Shown here: positions 16,940 to 26,185 of the stretch, one piece after another
How positions within the stretch are numbered: position 1 is the first letter of the stretch
Layout: each line of letters starts with the position of its first letter
NCBI RefSeq assembly: GCF_900156655.1
Contig: NZ_FTOG01000003.1
Span: 124,001-188,000 of the forward strand
Source: Rhodobacter aestuarii
Lineage (GTDB): Bacteria; Pseudomonadota; Alphaproteobacteria; Rhodobacterales; Rhodobacteraceae
Reading direction: 5' to 3'
Length of the DNA stretch: 64,000 nt
The notes under the pieces: model-generated
Databases searched by the model: none
The model's input: the letters and a program-made list of their open reading frames with translations, nothing else
What the model was told of the DNA's origin: nothing
Program-made: the position numbers and the translations under genes

Positions 16940-18874
16940 ATGAAGGGACTGCGTCGCCGCAATACCGCCGCCACTCAGGCCAGCCGCACCACGATCACCC
17001 GGCGTGGCCTGATGTTGGGCGCGGCGCAGGCGGCCATCGTGGCCACCTTGGGGCTGCGGATGCGGCATATGCAACTCGACCAAGCCGATGAATACCGGAT
17101 GCTGGCCGAGGGCAACTCGGTCAAAATCCGCCTGATCCCCCCGGCGCGCGGGCTGATTTATGACCGAAATGGCGTGTTGCTTGCGGGCAATGAACAAAAC
17201 TACCGCGTGACCATGACGCGCGAAGATGCCGATGATGTGGAGCAGGAGCTGGCCGATCTACGCCGCTTGATCCCGATCACCGATGATGAGGCCGAAGAGC
17301 TTTTGGATGAGCTGAAGCGCCGCCCTCCAAATGCGCCGATCACCTTGGCGGACCGGTTGAGTTGGGAAGAGTTCTCGCGTGTCGCGGTGAATGCGCCTGC
17401 TCTGGCAGGGGTGACACCCGAGGTGGGGCTGTCGCGCTTTTACCCGCATGGGCCAGATTTTGCCCATGTGATCGGCTATGTCGGCCCGGTGTCGGATTAT
17501 GACCTTTCGAAGCTGGAAAACCCCGACCCGCTTTTGCGTATCCCACGGTTCCAGTTGGGGAAATCGGGGGTTGAGGCGAAGCTCGAAGACGATCTGCGCG
17601 GCAAAGCCGGGCAGCGCCGCGTGGAAGTAAACTCCGCCGGGCGCGAGATGCGTGAATTGGGCCGCCGTGAAGGTGATCCGGGCACGGCCTTGCAATTGAC
17701 CCTCGATACACGGCTTCAAAACTTTGCCCTTGCCCGGCTGGGCGAAGAAAGCGCCGCTGCCGTGGTGATGGATGTCACGAATGGCGATGTGCTGGCGATT
17801 TCCTCCGCGCCCTCTTTCGATCCCAACCTCTTCGTGCGCGGTATTTCATCGGCCGATTACAAGGCGTTGATGGAAGACGATCACCGCCCCTTGGCCGACA
17901 AAACGGTGCAGGGTCTCTACCCCCCCGGTTCCACCTTCAAGATGGTCACGCTGATGGCTGCGCTCGAAGCGGGCGTGATCGGCCCCGAAGAAACGGTGCG
18001 CTGCCCGGGCTATGTCGAATATGGCGGTCGGCGATTCAATTGCTGGAAACGAGCAGGCCACGGCCGGGTGAATGCGTGGCAAAGTCTCGAGCAAAGCTGC
18101 GACGTTTATTTTTACGAAGTCTCGCAAAAGGTCGGGATCGAAGCGATCTCGGCGATGGCGCGCAAATTGGGGATCGGCGTTCGCCATGATCTGCCGATGT
18201 CGGCGGTGGCCGAGGGCAATGCGCCAACCAAGGAATGGAAGGCCGCACGCTACGGCAAAGACTGGCTTGTGGGCGACACGATCAACGCCTCGATCGGGCA
18301 AGGATATGTGCTGGCCTCGCCTTTACAGCTTGCGGTGATGGCTTCGCGGATCGCTTCTGGCCGAGCGGTGAAACCGCGGCTCTTGCGCGCGCGCGATGGG
18401 ATCGAAGTACCCGTTGAGGACGCCCCAGAGCTGGATGTGAAAGACACCAGCCTAGCGATGGCACGCAAGGGCATGTGGGCGGTGGTGAACGGATCGCATG
18501 GCACGGCGGGCCGTTCCAAAATCGCGGCGGCGGAATGGACGATGGCGGGCAAAACCGGCACCTCGCAGGTCCGCTCGACCGTGGTGAACAACAATTCCGT
18601 GCCATGGGAACAGCGCGACCATGCGCTTTTTGTCTGCTTCGCCCCGGTCGATAACCCGAAATATGCCGTTTCGCTGATTGTGGAACATGGCGGTGGCGGC
18701 TCCACCGCAGCGGCACCGATTGCGCGCGACATCATGCTTTTTGCGCTGGCCGGTGGCTTACCCCCGCTCGCGGCTTACCCTTCGAGCCAACGCGAGCAAG
18801 CCCGGCGCCGTCTTGATGATCTTGATCTGATCGACCCGGAGACAATCGCGCCACCAACGCGCAGCCGGGCGTAA
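16940..18874 (+). CDS. mrdA: Penicillin-binding protein 2
   Basis: PBP2 is the class B transpeptidase of the elongasome; it crosslinks peptidoglycan together with the glycosyltransferase RodA. The 644-residue protein has a single N-terminal membrane anchor (about residues 20-40), a pedestal domain beginning with PPARGLIYDRNG (68-79), and a transpeptidase domain with S331-T-F-K, S386-C-D and K538-T-G. The start at 16940 follows GAGGGGGG and is ten bases after mreD. Beta-lactams such as mecillinam target this family. Confidence 0.96.
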   Translation: MKGLRRRNTAATQASRTTITRRGLMLGAAQAAIVATLGLRMRHMQLDQADEYRMLAEGNSVKIRLIPPARGLIYDRNGVLLAGNEQNYRVTMTREDADDVEQELADLRRLIPITDDEAEELLDELKRRPPNAPITLADRLSWEEFSRVAVNAPALAGVTPEVGLSRFYPHGPDFAHVIGYVGPVSDYDLSKLENPDPLLRIPRFQLGKSGVEAKLEDDLRGKAGQRRVEVNSAGREMRELGRREGDPGTALQLTLDTRLQNFALARLGEESAAAVVMDVTNGDVLAISSAPSFDPNLFVRGISSADYKALMEDDHRPLADKTVQGLYPPGSTFKMVTLMAALEAGVIGPEETVRCPGYVEYGGRRFNCWKRAGHGRVNAWQSLEQSCDVYFYEVSQKVGIEAISAMARKLGIGVRHDLPMSAVAEGNAPTKEWKAARYGKDWLVGDTINASIGQGYVLASPLQLAVMASRIASGRAVKPRLLRARDGIEVPVEDAPELDVKDTSLAMARKGMWAVVNGSHGTAGRSKIAAAEWTMAGKTGTSQVRSTVVNNNSVPWEQRDHALFVCFAPVDNPKYAVSLIVEHGGGGSTAAAPIARDIMLFALAGGLPPLAAYPSSQREQARRRLDDLDLIDPETIAPPTRSRA

Positions 18875-18883
18875 GGAGCGGCC

Positions 18884-20023
18884 ATGTCTTACCTTGAGAG
18901 CAACCTCAAAACCATGCCCGCAGGCCCGGCGAAGGTGCTGTACCTGAACTGGCCGCTGATCATCTTGCTCACTGCGGTGGCCTGCGCGGGCTTCTTGATG
19001 CTTTACTCCGTCGCGGGCGGAAATTTGGAGACTTGGGCCGAGCCACAGATGAAACGCTTTGGCGTGGGCATGGCGGCGATGCTGGTGGTGGGGCTGACGC
19101 CGATTTGGTTTTGGCGCAACATCTCTGGCGTGGCCTATGTGGTGGCGCTTTTGCTGTTGCTGGCGGTGGAGTTTTTTGGTGCCATCGGCATGGGGGCGCA
19201 GCGCTGGCTGGAAATTGGCCCACTCCGCATCCAACCCTCTGAATTGATGAAGATCTCCATCGTGATGCTGCTGGCGGCCTATTACGATTGGCTGCCGGTG
19301 GAAAAGGTCTCGCATCCGCTTTGGGTGGCCATTCCGGTCGCGCTGATCTTGCTGCCTACCTTCTTGGTGCTCACCCAGCCCGACCTAGGGACGGCGGTGA
19401 TGCTGGTGATGGGCGGCGGTTTTGTCATGTTCGCCGCAGGCGTGAGCCTTTGGTATTTTGGCACCGTCATCGCGATGGTGGTTGGGCTGGTCTTTGCCGT
19501 TTTTGAAAGCCGTGGCACCTCTTGGCAGCTTTTGCACGAATACCAGTTCAAGCGCATCGACACCTTCCTTGACCCCGCGGCGGACCCGCTTGGCGCGGGC
19601 TATAACATCATGCAGGCGCAAATCGCGCTTGGCTCGGGCGGCTGGTCGGGGCGCGGCTTCATGCAAGGCACGCAAAGTCACCTGAACTTCCTGCCTGAAA
19701 AGCACACCGACTTCATCTTCACCACTTTGGCTGAGGAATTTGGCTTTGTGGGCGCCTTTGGGCTTTTGATGCTCTATGTCGGTATCATCGCCTTCGCAAC
19801 CTATACCGCGCTTGCCACCAAAGACCGCTTTGCCTCGCTCGTTTCGCTCGGCGTGGCGGGGACGTTCTTCTTTTTCTTCGCCATCAATATGGGCATGGTG
19901 ATGGGGCTGATGCCGGTGGTGGGCGTGCCTTTGCCGCTGGTCAGCTACGGCGGCACGGCTATGATGATCTTGCTGGCCGCCTTTGGCCTTGTGCAAAGCG
20001 CCCATGTCCACCGCCCAAGATAA
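18884..20023 (+). CDS. rodA: Peptidoglycan glycosyltransferase RodA
   Basis: RodA is the SEDS-family polymerase that extends glycan strands with PBP2 during cell elongation. The 379-residue protein has about ten membrane helices and the family stretches RWLEIGPLRIQPSELMK and PLPLVSYGGTAM. The aspartate expected for SEDS catalysis is probably in the loop with HTDFIFTTLAEEFG (about residues 275-288). It starts nine bases after mrdA and is the last gene of the shape operon, although the next gene follows within ten bases. Confidence 0.96.
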   Translation: MSYLESNLKTMPAGPAKVLYLNWPLIILLTAVACAGFLMLYSVAGGNLETWAEPQMKRFGVGMAAMLVVGLTPIWFWRNISGVAYVVALLLLLAVEFFGAIGMGAQRWLEIGPLRIQPSELMKISIVMLLAAYYDWLPVEKVSHPLWVAIPVALILLPTFLVLTQPDLGTAVMLVMGGGFVMFAAGVSLWYFGTVIAMVVGLVFAVFESRGTSWQLLHEYQFKRIDTFLDPAADPLGAGYNIMQAQIALGSGGWSGRGFMQGTQSHLNFLPEKHTDFIFTTLAEEFGFVGAFGLLMLYVGIIAFATYTALATKDRFASLVSLGVAGTFFFFFAINMGMVMGLMPVVGVPLPLVSYGGTAMMILLAAFGLVQSAHVHRPR

Positions 20024-20032
20024 AGGCCCCCA

Positions 20033-20971
20033 ATGCTCACCCTTCTCTTCGCCGATCGGATCGAAAACTGGCCCGCCTATGAGCCCGCGCTGAAGGCGGT
20101 GCTCTCCGAGGCCGGTATCGCGGCGCAGATTCTGCTGCCACCAGTTGATCCGGCCAGCGTCGATTACATCATCTATTCGCCCCTTGGCCCGGTGCAGGAC
20201 TTCACCGCCTATACCAACACCAAAGCGGTGATGAACTTATGGGCCGGTGTGGAGCGCGTGGTGGGCAACGCCACGCTGACGCAACCTTTGTGCCGCATGG
20301 TCGATGAGGGGCTAGAACGCGGCATGATCGAATGGGTCACGGGCCATGTGCTGCGCGCACATTTGGATATTGATTTCTTCCTCACCCACCAAGATGGCCT
20401 CTGGCATCACCAAGGCCATGTGCCCCCCCTCGCCCGCGACCGATCCGTGGTGATTTTGGGGATTGGCGCCTTGGGCGGGGCCTGTGCGACCACGCTGGCA
20501 GGACTTGGATTTAACGTGACAGGCTGGAGCCGCACACAAAAGGCGCTGCCCGGTGTCACCTGCCTCTCTGGCCCCGAAGGGTTGCGCGACGCGCTAAGTA
20601 AAGCGGAAATCCTTATTACCGTGCTGCCCAATACGCGAGAAACAACCGATCTGCTGAATGCCGAAACACTGGCGCTGATGCCCAAAGGCGCGGTGATCCT
20701 CAACCCCGGGCGTGGCAATCTGATTGATGACGACGCGCTTTTGGCAGCGCTTGATGCGGGCCAGATCGCTCATGCCACACTGGATGTGTTTCGGGTAGAG
20801 CCTTTGCCGCCCGAGCATCCCTATTGGGCGCATCCAAAGGTCACCGTGACCCCGCATATTGCCGCCGAAACCCGCCCCGCCTCTGCTGCACGGGTAATCG
20901 CCGAGAATATCCGCCGTTTTGAGGCAGGTGAGGAGCCGCTACATTTGGTCGAGCGCGGGCGCGGCTATTAA
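20033..20971 (+). CDS. Glyoxylate/hydroxypyruvate reductase-like dehydrogenase
   Basis: This 312-residue D-2-hydroxyacid dehydrogenase resembles GhrA-type glyoxylate/hydroxypyruvate reductases. The Rossmann signature is GIGALGGACA (about residues 141-150) followed by GWSR, where the arginine suggests NADPH preference. Catalytic residues are an Arg near 230, E in FRVEPLP and H in VTPHIAAETRP (about 280). It starts nine bases after rodA and may be co-transcribed with the shape operon, without an obvious functional link. It overlaps the convergent hydrolase gene by four bases. Confidence 0.87.
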   Translation: MLTLLFADRIENWPAYEPALKAVLSEAGIAAQILLPPVDPASVDYIIYSPLGPVQDFTAYTNTKAVMNLWAGVERVVGNATLTQPLCRMVDEGLERGMIEWVTGHVLRAHLDIDFFLTHQDGLWHHQGHVPPLARDRSVVILGIGALGGACATTLAGLGFNVTGWSRTQKALPGVTCLSGPEGLRDALSKAEILITVLPNTRETTDLLNAETLALMPKGAVILNPGRGNLIDDDALLAALDAGQIAHATLDVFRVEPLPPEHPYWAHPKVTVTPHIAAETRPASAARVIAENIRRFEAGEEPLHLVERGRGY

Positions 20972-22062
20972 GGCAGATAGGGCAGGATCGGTGCGACCGC
21001 GCGACCGTCGGACCATTGCCCCATATCGAAGGTGAGCTGGTCTGCACGAACGCCTTGGGCGACCACCTGATCCAGCCCACGCCATAGGTAGGCGTAATCC
21101 AACGTATCAACGCTGCCCACACCATCCAGCAACAGCGTGGCCAGCCACGGGCGGAAAAAGCTTGTATCATCGGTGGCTTGTTCGTGGTTCGCGAAAAGCC
21201 CCGGGCAGCCATGCCTATCGCTTTGCGACAGAAACATTTTCTTGTGCGGCGTTGCGATCCAGCCAAAGGGGGCCTGCCAATGCTCCTTCGGCACGATCCA
21301 ATCATCCGCCCCGTGCAAAATGGCCACCGGCATCGTCAACGCCGCCCCGGTCACTTGCAAATCAACATCGCTTTGCGTGCGCGCCAGTGCCGCGCCAAGT
21401 TGCATTGGCGCCTGCGCCTTGGCGGTGGTCGTTCCGCTCGGGATCGGATCAGCTGTCAACACTTGCAGCGGCATCAATTGCGCCGGATAACCGCCCGCCT
21501 GCACATAATAGGGCCAGCTCAGCGCAAAGAGCCCCCCAAGCGAATGGCCATAGACATAGGTATCGACCTCCGTCCCCGGACCAAAACCACAGCGTGCATA
21601 CGCCCCGGCCACACTCTCCAAAGCGTTTTGTAGCCACTTTTCTTGTGACGGGCGTCCCTCTCCTATCACCTCATCCAAAAGCTCGGCCAAGGTCATCAAC
21701 CCGGTATCGGGGAAGCTACAAAAGCCGGTTTGGAAATTGGGGAAAAACACGGTCGTGCCCTGTTTCACCAGATGCTCCAGATGCGCGCGGTAGATTTGCG
21801 ACGCACCAAGCACGAAGCCATGCAAAAAGATCACCGCCCGCATCCGCCCCTGCGAATCGCGCCAAGGCGTATCGGGGCGGTAAACCTCTATGTAGCTGCC
21901 TTTTTGACAATCCCCGAACCGCTCCACGGTGAAGGTTTCCGAGCTGTAATTATAGCTCGGCGCAGCGGGAGGCTTTGGTCGCCAGCGCCCGACAAGGCGG
22001 CAAAGCGTGGCCTCTTTATAGGCGGCAAGGGTGGTGCGCAGAATGCTGAAAAGCTGGGACAT
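20968..22062 (-). CDS. Alpha/beta-fold hydrolase
   Basis: This 364-residue protein is an alpha/beta hydrolase. The nucleophile elbow is GHSLGG with its serine near residue 184. The acid is probably in HGADDWIV (about 271-278), and a histidine near DRHGCPG or NHEQ could complete the triad. The oxyanion strand reads AVIFLHGF (about 75-82). No signal peptide or lipase lid motif is obvious, so the substrate (ester, lactone or polyester) is open. ATG 22062 is chosen over 22095 because GAGG lies upstream and the extra residues are not conserved-looking. Confidence 0.8.
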   Translation of the reverse strand: MSQLFSILRTTLAAYKEATLCRLVGRWRPKPPAAPSYNYSSETFTVERFGDCQKGSYIEVYRPDTPWRDSQGRMRAVIFLHGFVLGASQIYRAHLEHLVKQGTTVFFPNFQTGFCSFPDTGLMTLAELLDEVIGEGRPSQEKWLQNALESVAGAYARCGFGPGTEVDTYVYGHSLGGLFALSWPYYVQAGGYPAQLMPLQVLTADPIPSGTTTAKAQAPMQLGAALARTQSDVDLQVTGAALTMPVAILHGADDWIVPKEHWQAPFGWIATPHKKMFLSQSDRHGCPGLFANHEQATDDTSFFRPWLATLLLDGVGSVDTLDYAYLWRGLDQVVAQGVRADQLTFDMGQWSDGRAVAPILPYLP

Positions 22063-22161
22063 GGCGCGGGCCTCTTTCGCTGGGGCTCTCCCCATGAAAT
22101 GCGGCCCGCCCCAACTGGGTCAAGCAATAGTTGCGTGACACTGCCCGCTTACAACCTTCGC

Positions 22162-22869
22162 TTACAGCGTAGGCAGGTCCACGCCCAATTGCGCGCACAG
22201 CTTGGCAAAGGGCCTCTCAAGCCCGCCCCAATCCGCGCCGCGCGATGCAAAAAGCGTGGCTTGAGATTGATGGATCAACCCATCCGACAAGATCTTCAGG
22301 TGGTTCGCCCGCAGCGTTTCCCCCGAAGAGGTAATATCGGCTACCGCCTCGGCGGTGAGGTTTTTCACCGTGCCCTCGGTCGCGCCTTGGCTATCGACCG
22401 ACTGCCAATCCGCCACGCCCTCGCGCGTCAGGAACTCGCGCAGAAGCCGATGATATTTCGTGGCAATCCGCAGCCGATGACCATGCGCGGCACGAAATGC
22501 ATGGGCCACGGCATCGAGGTCTTCGAGCGTGTCGACATCATCCCAACAGGCGGGCACAGCAATGATAAGATCGGCATGGCCAAAGCCCATCGGCGCAAGG
22601 TCGCAGACCTGCGTTTCCCAATCGGCCAGCTTTTCGCGCACAAGGTCCGACCCAGTAACGCCCAAATGAATCCGCCCCGCTGCCAATTCGCGCGGGATTT
22701 CCCCCGCCGACAGCAGCACCAGTTCCACGGCCTCCGCGCCTTCAACGGCGCCCGCATATTCCCGCTCGGACCCGGTGCGGCGCAGGGTCAACCCCCGGTC
22801 GGCAAACCAACCAAAGCACTGCTCCATCAGCCGCCCTTTGGAAGGCACGCCCAGCTTGATCGCGCTCAT
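22162..22869 (-). CDS. hisG: ATP phosphoribosyltransferase, short form
   Basis: HisG joins ATP and phosphoribosyl pyrophosphate in the first step of histidine synthesis. At 235 residues this is the short form that lacks the C-terminal regulatory domain and needs HisZ for activity and feedback control. The N-terminus (IKLGVPSKGRL) and the phosphoribosyl-binding region ITSSGETLRAN (about residues 178-188) fit the family. It overlaps hisZ by four bases (ATGA), in line with a heteromeric HisG-HisZ enzyme. Confidence 0.95.
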   Translation of the reverse strand: MSAIKLGVPSKGRLMEQCFGWFADRGLTLRRTGSEREYAGAVEGAEAVELVLLSAGEIPRELAAGRIHLGVTGSDLVREKLADWETQVCDLAPMGFGHADLIIAVPACWDDVDTLEDLDAVAHAFRAAHGHRLRIATKYHRLLREFLTREGVADWQSVDSQGATEGTVKNLTAEAVADITSSGETLRANHLKILSDGLIHQSQATLFASRGADWGGLERPFAKLCAQLGVDLPTL

Positions 22870-23939
22870 GACAGCCCCCCCAAATCGGCGACGAGGCCGG
22901 GGCGAATGACGCCGCCCACCGCCGGAATTTCACGCCCGCCGCCCAAAACGCGGGTCAGCGCATCATAGCGCCCGCCCGAGGCAACGGGGGGCAGCGCCGG
23001 ATCGGCGGCTTCAAAGCTGAACACAAAACCATCGTAATATTCCATCGTCGCGCGACCGTGGCTTGCCTCGAAGGCGAGCGCGGTCAGGTCAATGCCTTTG
23101 GCATCCAGCGCGGCGAGACGTTTTTCCAACCGTTCAATCGCGGGGCTCAAAGCCGCAATGCCGAGATCCGCGAGCATCGCCGGGGCGCGGTCCGCGGTGC
23201 AACGCAGCGCAAACAACGCATCAAGCCGCGCCACATCTTCGGCCGCAATCGACGCAGTTTCAGCATCGGCTTTGAGCGTTGCGATCCGCGCGGCCATTTC
23301 TTCGGCGCTGCGCAGGCCGATCCACGGCGCTCCGCTTTGCGCCGCACCAGAAAGAAGCGCGACACGACTTTCCGGCACTGGGCTCAGCCCCGCATAGCGT
23401 TGCAACAACTGATGGAACCGCTTTGGGCGCCAAATATGGCGCGAAAGCGCGGCTTTGCGGGCGGGCAGCGTGTCGAGCCCCTCGACCGCCGCCCGCAAAA
23501 GCCCAATGTCGCCAATGGTGGCATTCAGATCGAGTGGCTTCAGCACCCCGGCAAAAAGCGCAAAGACCTCGGCATCCGCGGCTTCCGGGTCGGTGCGGTC
23601 AAAGACCTCATAGCCCGCTTGGAAATACTCAGCCACTCGTGCGGTGCCGCGATGGTCCTGCTTACGGAACACCTCGCCCATATAGGCATAGCGCGCAGGT
23701 TCTGCGCCTTCGGCCATATGCGCTTGCACCACCGGCACAGTGAAGTCAGGGCGCAGCATCATCTCGCCATGCAGCGGGTCCGTCGTCACATAGGCGCGGG
23801 CGCGAATATCCTCGCCGTAAAGGTCCAAAAGCGCCTCGGCGGGCTGCAAGATGTCGGGCGTGACTTCGGTGGCCCCTGCCGCCTCAAAGGCCGCAAAAAT
23901 GTGCTGCCCCACGGCCCGCGATTGCGCTTTTCCGGCCAT
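22866..23939 (-). CDS. hisZ: ATP phosphoribosyltransferase regulatory subunit
   Basis: HisZ is a catalytically inactive paralogue of histidyl-tRNA synthetase that activates short HisG and gives histidine feedback. The 357-residue protein keeps the class II synthetase core: the motif-2-like MGEVFRKQDHRGTARVAEYFQ region is followed by GGRYDALTRVLGG near the C-terminus. It lacks the anticodon-binding domain of a true HisRS. Its start shares one base with the hisS stop (TGATG), and its end overlaps hisG. Confidence 0.94.
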   Translation of the reverse strand: MAGKAQSRAVGQHIFAAFEAAGATEVTPDILQPAEALLDLYGEDIRARAYVTTDPLHGEMMLRPDFTVPVVQAHMAEGAEPARYAYMGEVFRKQDHRGTARVAEYFQAGYEVFDRTDPEAADAEVFALFAGVLKPLDLNATIGDIGLLRAAVEGLDTLPARKAALSRHIWRPKRFHQLLQRYAGLSPVPESRVALLSGAAQSGAPWIGLRSAEEMAARIATLKADAETASIAAEDVARLDALFALRCTADRAPAMLADLGIAALSPAIERLEKRLAALDAKGIDLTALAFEASHGRATMEYYDGFVFSFEAADPALPPVASGGRYDALTRVLGGGREIPAVGGVIRPGLVADLGGLS

Positions 23940-25438
23940 CAGTTGCCCCCGTTGCGGGCAAGGATCTCTTGCACTTTTGCAACCATATGAGCCAGAGGAA
24001 CCTCAAATTGCGCGGGTTGGGATTTCCATTCTTCAACAGAAGCGGAGGCCGCGATCTTCGCGCCCAAGACCAGATCCTTGATCTGAACCACGCCACGTTC
24101 AGCCTCGTCAGCCCCTTGGATCACCGCAACCGGGCTTTGCCGTTTATCCGCATATTTAAGCTGGTTGCCGAAGTTTTTCGGGTTGCCCAGATAGACTTCC
24201 GCCCGGATGCCCGCGCGACGCAACTCCGAGGCCATCGCAAGGTAATCACCCATCCGGTCGCGGTCCATCACCGTCACCACAACGGGGCCAGCGGCCTCGC
24301 CGCCAATCCGGCCCTTCGCGCGCAGCGCGGCCAGCAGTCGGTCCACCCCGATCGAAACGCCCGTCGCCGGCACTTCTTGCCCGGTAAAGCGTTTGACAAG
24401 GTCGTCATAACGCCCGCCACCCGCGACCGAGCCAAAGCTGCGCTTGCGGCCCTTTTCGTCCAAAATTTCAAAGGTCAGTTCGGCTTCAAACACCGGGCCG
24501 GTATAATAGCCAAGACCGCGCACAACGGAGGGGTCGATCACAATCCGATCCGGGCCATAGCCTTGGGCCTCAAGAATTTGCGCAATATATTCAAGCTCAT
24601 CCACGCCCTGCGCGCCCAGATCCGAGCCTGCCACCAATTCACGCAACCGCGCCGCGGTTTCCGCGCCCGTGTCGCGCTTGGCGTTCATGAAGCCCATCAC
24701 CACATCGGCTTGCGCATCCGAAAGCCCCGCGCCTTTGGTAAAATCGCCCGAGGCATCCATCCGCCCCTTGCCCATCAGCGCGCGCACGCCCTCTTCGCCG
24801 AATTTGTCAAACTTATCGATCGCGCGCAGCACAATGCCGCGCTCCTCGGCAAATTTCTCAGGATCGGTCGGGTCGAGAACCCCCGCGACTTCCATCACGC
24901 CGTTCAACACTTTGCGGTTGTTGACCCGCACGATGTAATCGCCGCGCTCAATCCCCACGGCTTCCAAGGCGTCCGCCAACATGCCGCAAATCTCGGCATC
25001 CGCGGCCACGGAAGACGCGCCAACCGTGTCAGCATCACATTGATAAAACTGCCGAAACCGCCCCGGACCGGGCTTTTCGTTGCGCCAGACCGGACCCATC
25101 GTATAGCGCCGATAGGGCGAGGGCAGATCGTTGCGGAACTGCGCCGCCACACGGGCCAAGGGGGCGGTCATGTCATAGCGCAGCGCCAGCCAATCGCCGC
25201 CCTCATCTTGCCAAGCAAAGACCCCTTCATTCGGGCGATCCACATCGGGCAAGAACTTCCCCAAAGCCTCAACCGTTTCCACGGCAGAGGTTTCAAGCGC
25301 CTCAAACCCATGCGCGCGATAGACCTCGGCAATCTGTGAGAGCATCTGCGCCCGCTCGGTCACCTCAGCGCCGAAATAATCGCGGAACCCTTTCGGGGTC
25401 TCGGCGCGCGGACGACGAGGTTTTTTATCCTTGGCCAT
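23939..25438 (-). CDS. hisS: Histidyl-tRNA synthetase
   Basis: HisS is the class II synthetase that charges tRNA-His. The 499-residue protein has motif 2 as [19 protein letters not shown], the histidine A box [11 protein letters not shown], motif 3 with GGGRYDDL and [10 protein letters not shown], and a C-terminal anticodon-binding domain with VTVMD. The ATG at 25438 begins [13 protein letters not shown] and avoids a longer non-conserved extension from 25540. Gene order hisS-hisZ-hisG with overlapping junctions is typical of alphaproteobacteria. Confidence 0.96.
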   Translation of the reverse strand: MAKDKKPRRPRAETPKGFRDYFGAEVTERAQMLSQIAEVYRAHGFEALETSAVETVEALGKFLPDVDRPNEGVFAWQDEGGDWLALRYDMTAPLARVAAQFRNDLPSPYRRYTMGPVWRNEKPGPGRFRQFYQCDADTVGASSVAADAEICGMLADALEAVGIERGDYIVRVNNRKVLNGVMEVAGVLDPTDPEKFAEERGIVLRAIDKFDKFGEEGVRALMGKGRMDASGDFTKGAGLSDAQADVVMGFMNAKRDTGAETAARLRELVAGSDLGAQGVDELEYIAQILEAQGYGPDRIVIDPSVVRGLGYYTGPVFEAELTFEILDEKGRKRSFGSVAGGGRYDDLVKRFTGQEVPATGVSIGVDRLLAALRAKGRIGGEAAGPVVVTVMDRDRMGDYLAMASELRRAGIRAEVYLGNPKNFGNQLKYADKRQSPVAVIQGADEAERGVVQIKDLVLGAKIAASASVEEWKSQPAQFEVPLAHMVAKVQEILARNGGN

Positions 25439-25508
25439 GGTCTTTACCCGTTGATTTCCTGCGCGAGGGTCTAGCGGGTAAAGGCCAGACGGGCAAGCGG
25501 CCCGGGCG

Positions 25509-25847
25509 CTAGCCGCCCGATTTCCCGCGCCAATCGACATAGCAAATATAGTTCACATGCACCCAGCCATGCGGGCCATTGCCGTGCCAATCGTTGATGT
25601 CGCGCATCACGGTCACTTCACGCCACGCGCCAACCGGATCAGGCGACCATGTTTCAAGGAAAGTGCCGGGCCCCAATTTCATCAGCCGCTTGGAATTGAT
25701 ATTGGGCCCAGCCTTCAGTGCCAACCAGTTATCGCCGTTGGGGTTGAGGTTGCACACAACATATTGCTCACCCGAATAAGCCCAAAGCGCTGTAGCCACC
25801 CCGGCGGCCAAAGCGAAGGCTGCCGTGATCGTAAGGGATTTGCGCAT
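25509..25847 (-). CDS. Small exported SH3-like domain protein
   Basis: This 112-residue protein has a signal peptide (residues 1-22, two positive charges, hydrophobic stretch, ALWAYS end) and then one bacterial SH3-like domain. The domain shows WLALKAGPN at 41-49, [17 protein letters not shown] and HGWVHVNYI. Such domains often bind cell-wall material or serve in export-linked stress proteins; no partner domain is present. C32 and C103 could form a disulfide in the periplasm. ATG 25847 has a strong GGGAGGAG seven bases upstream. It is divergent from slyX. Confidence 0.8.
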   Translation of the reverse strand: MRKSLTITAAFALAAGVATALWAYSGEQYVVCNLNPNGDNWLALKAGPNINSKRLMKLGPGTFLETWSPDPVGAWREVTVMRDINDWHGNGPHGWVHVNYICYVDWRGKSGG

Positions 25848-25933
25848 CTTCTCCTCCCAAATCTGCGTTCCCGTGGCCAAGCCGTGGCATATCGGCGCGC
25901 AGCGCGCTATGAGATGGGTCAAGGAGATCCGAC

Positions 25934-26140
25934 ATGGCGCAAGACACCACCCGTTTAGAAGAGATGCTGGCCCATCAGGCCAAGATGCTGGATGAGTTGA
26001 GCGAGGTCGTTGCACGCCAAGGCCGCGAATTGGACCGCCTGACCCGGTTGACGGGCCTGCTGATGGAGCGCGAGGCGGAGCGCGAATTTACAGCGGGCGG
26101 ACAAATCCCCTTGGCCGATCAAAAGCCGCCGCATTGGTAA
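25934..26140 (+). CDS. slyX: SlyX family protein
   Basis: This 68-residue coiled-coil protein matches the SlyX family in size, in the heptad-rich N-terminal helix (about residues 5-50) and in the conserved end PPHW. Its biochemical role is not known; the name comes from its neighbour slyD in Escherichia coli. AAGGAGATC precedes ATG 25934. The next gene follows after an inverted repeat. Confidence 0.85.
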   Translation: MAQDTTRLEEMLAHQAKMLDELSEVVARQGRELDRLTRLTGLLMEREAEREFTAGGQIPLADQKPPHW

Positions 26141-26176
26141 GCGCAAGCGCTTGCGGCATCACGCCGCATGCGCTTA
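26138..26176 (+). other. Inverted repeat between slyX and abrB-type gene
   Basis: TAAGCGCA at the slyX stop pairs with TGCGCTTA just before the next start, with a further internal GCGGC/GCCGC pairing. There is no T-run, so it is more likely an mRNA hairpin near the ribosome-binding site of the downstream gene than a terminator. Confidence 0.35.
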
Positions 26177-26185
26177 GAAGGCCTT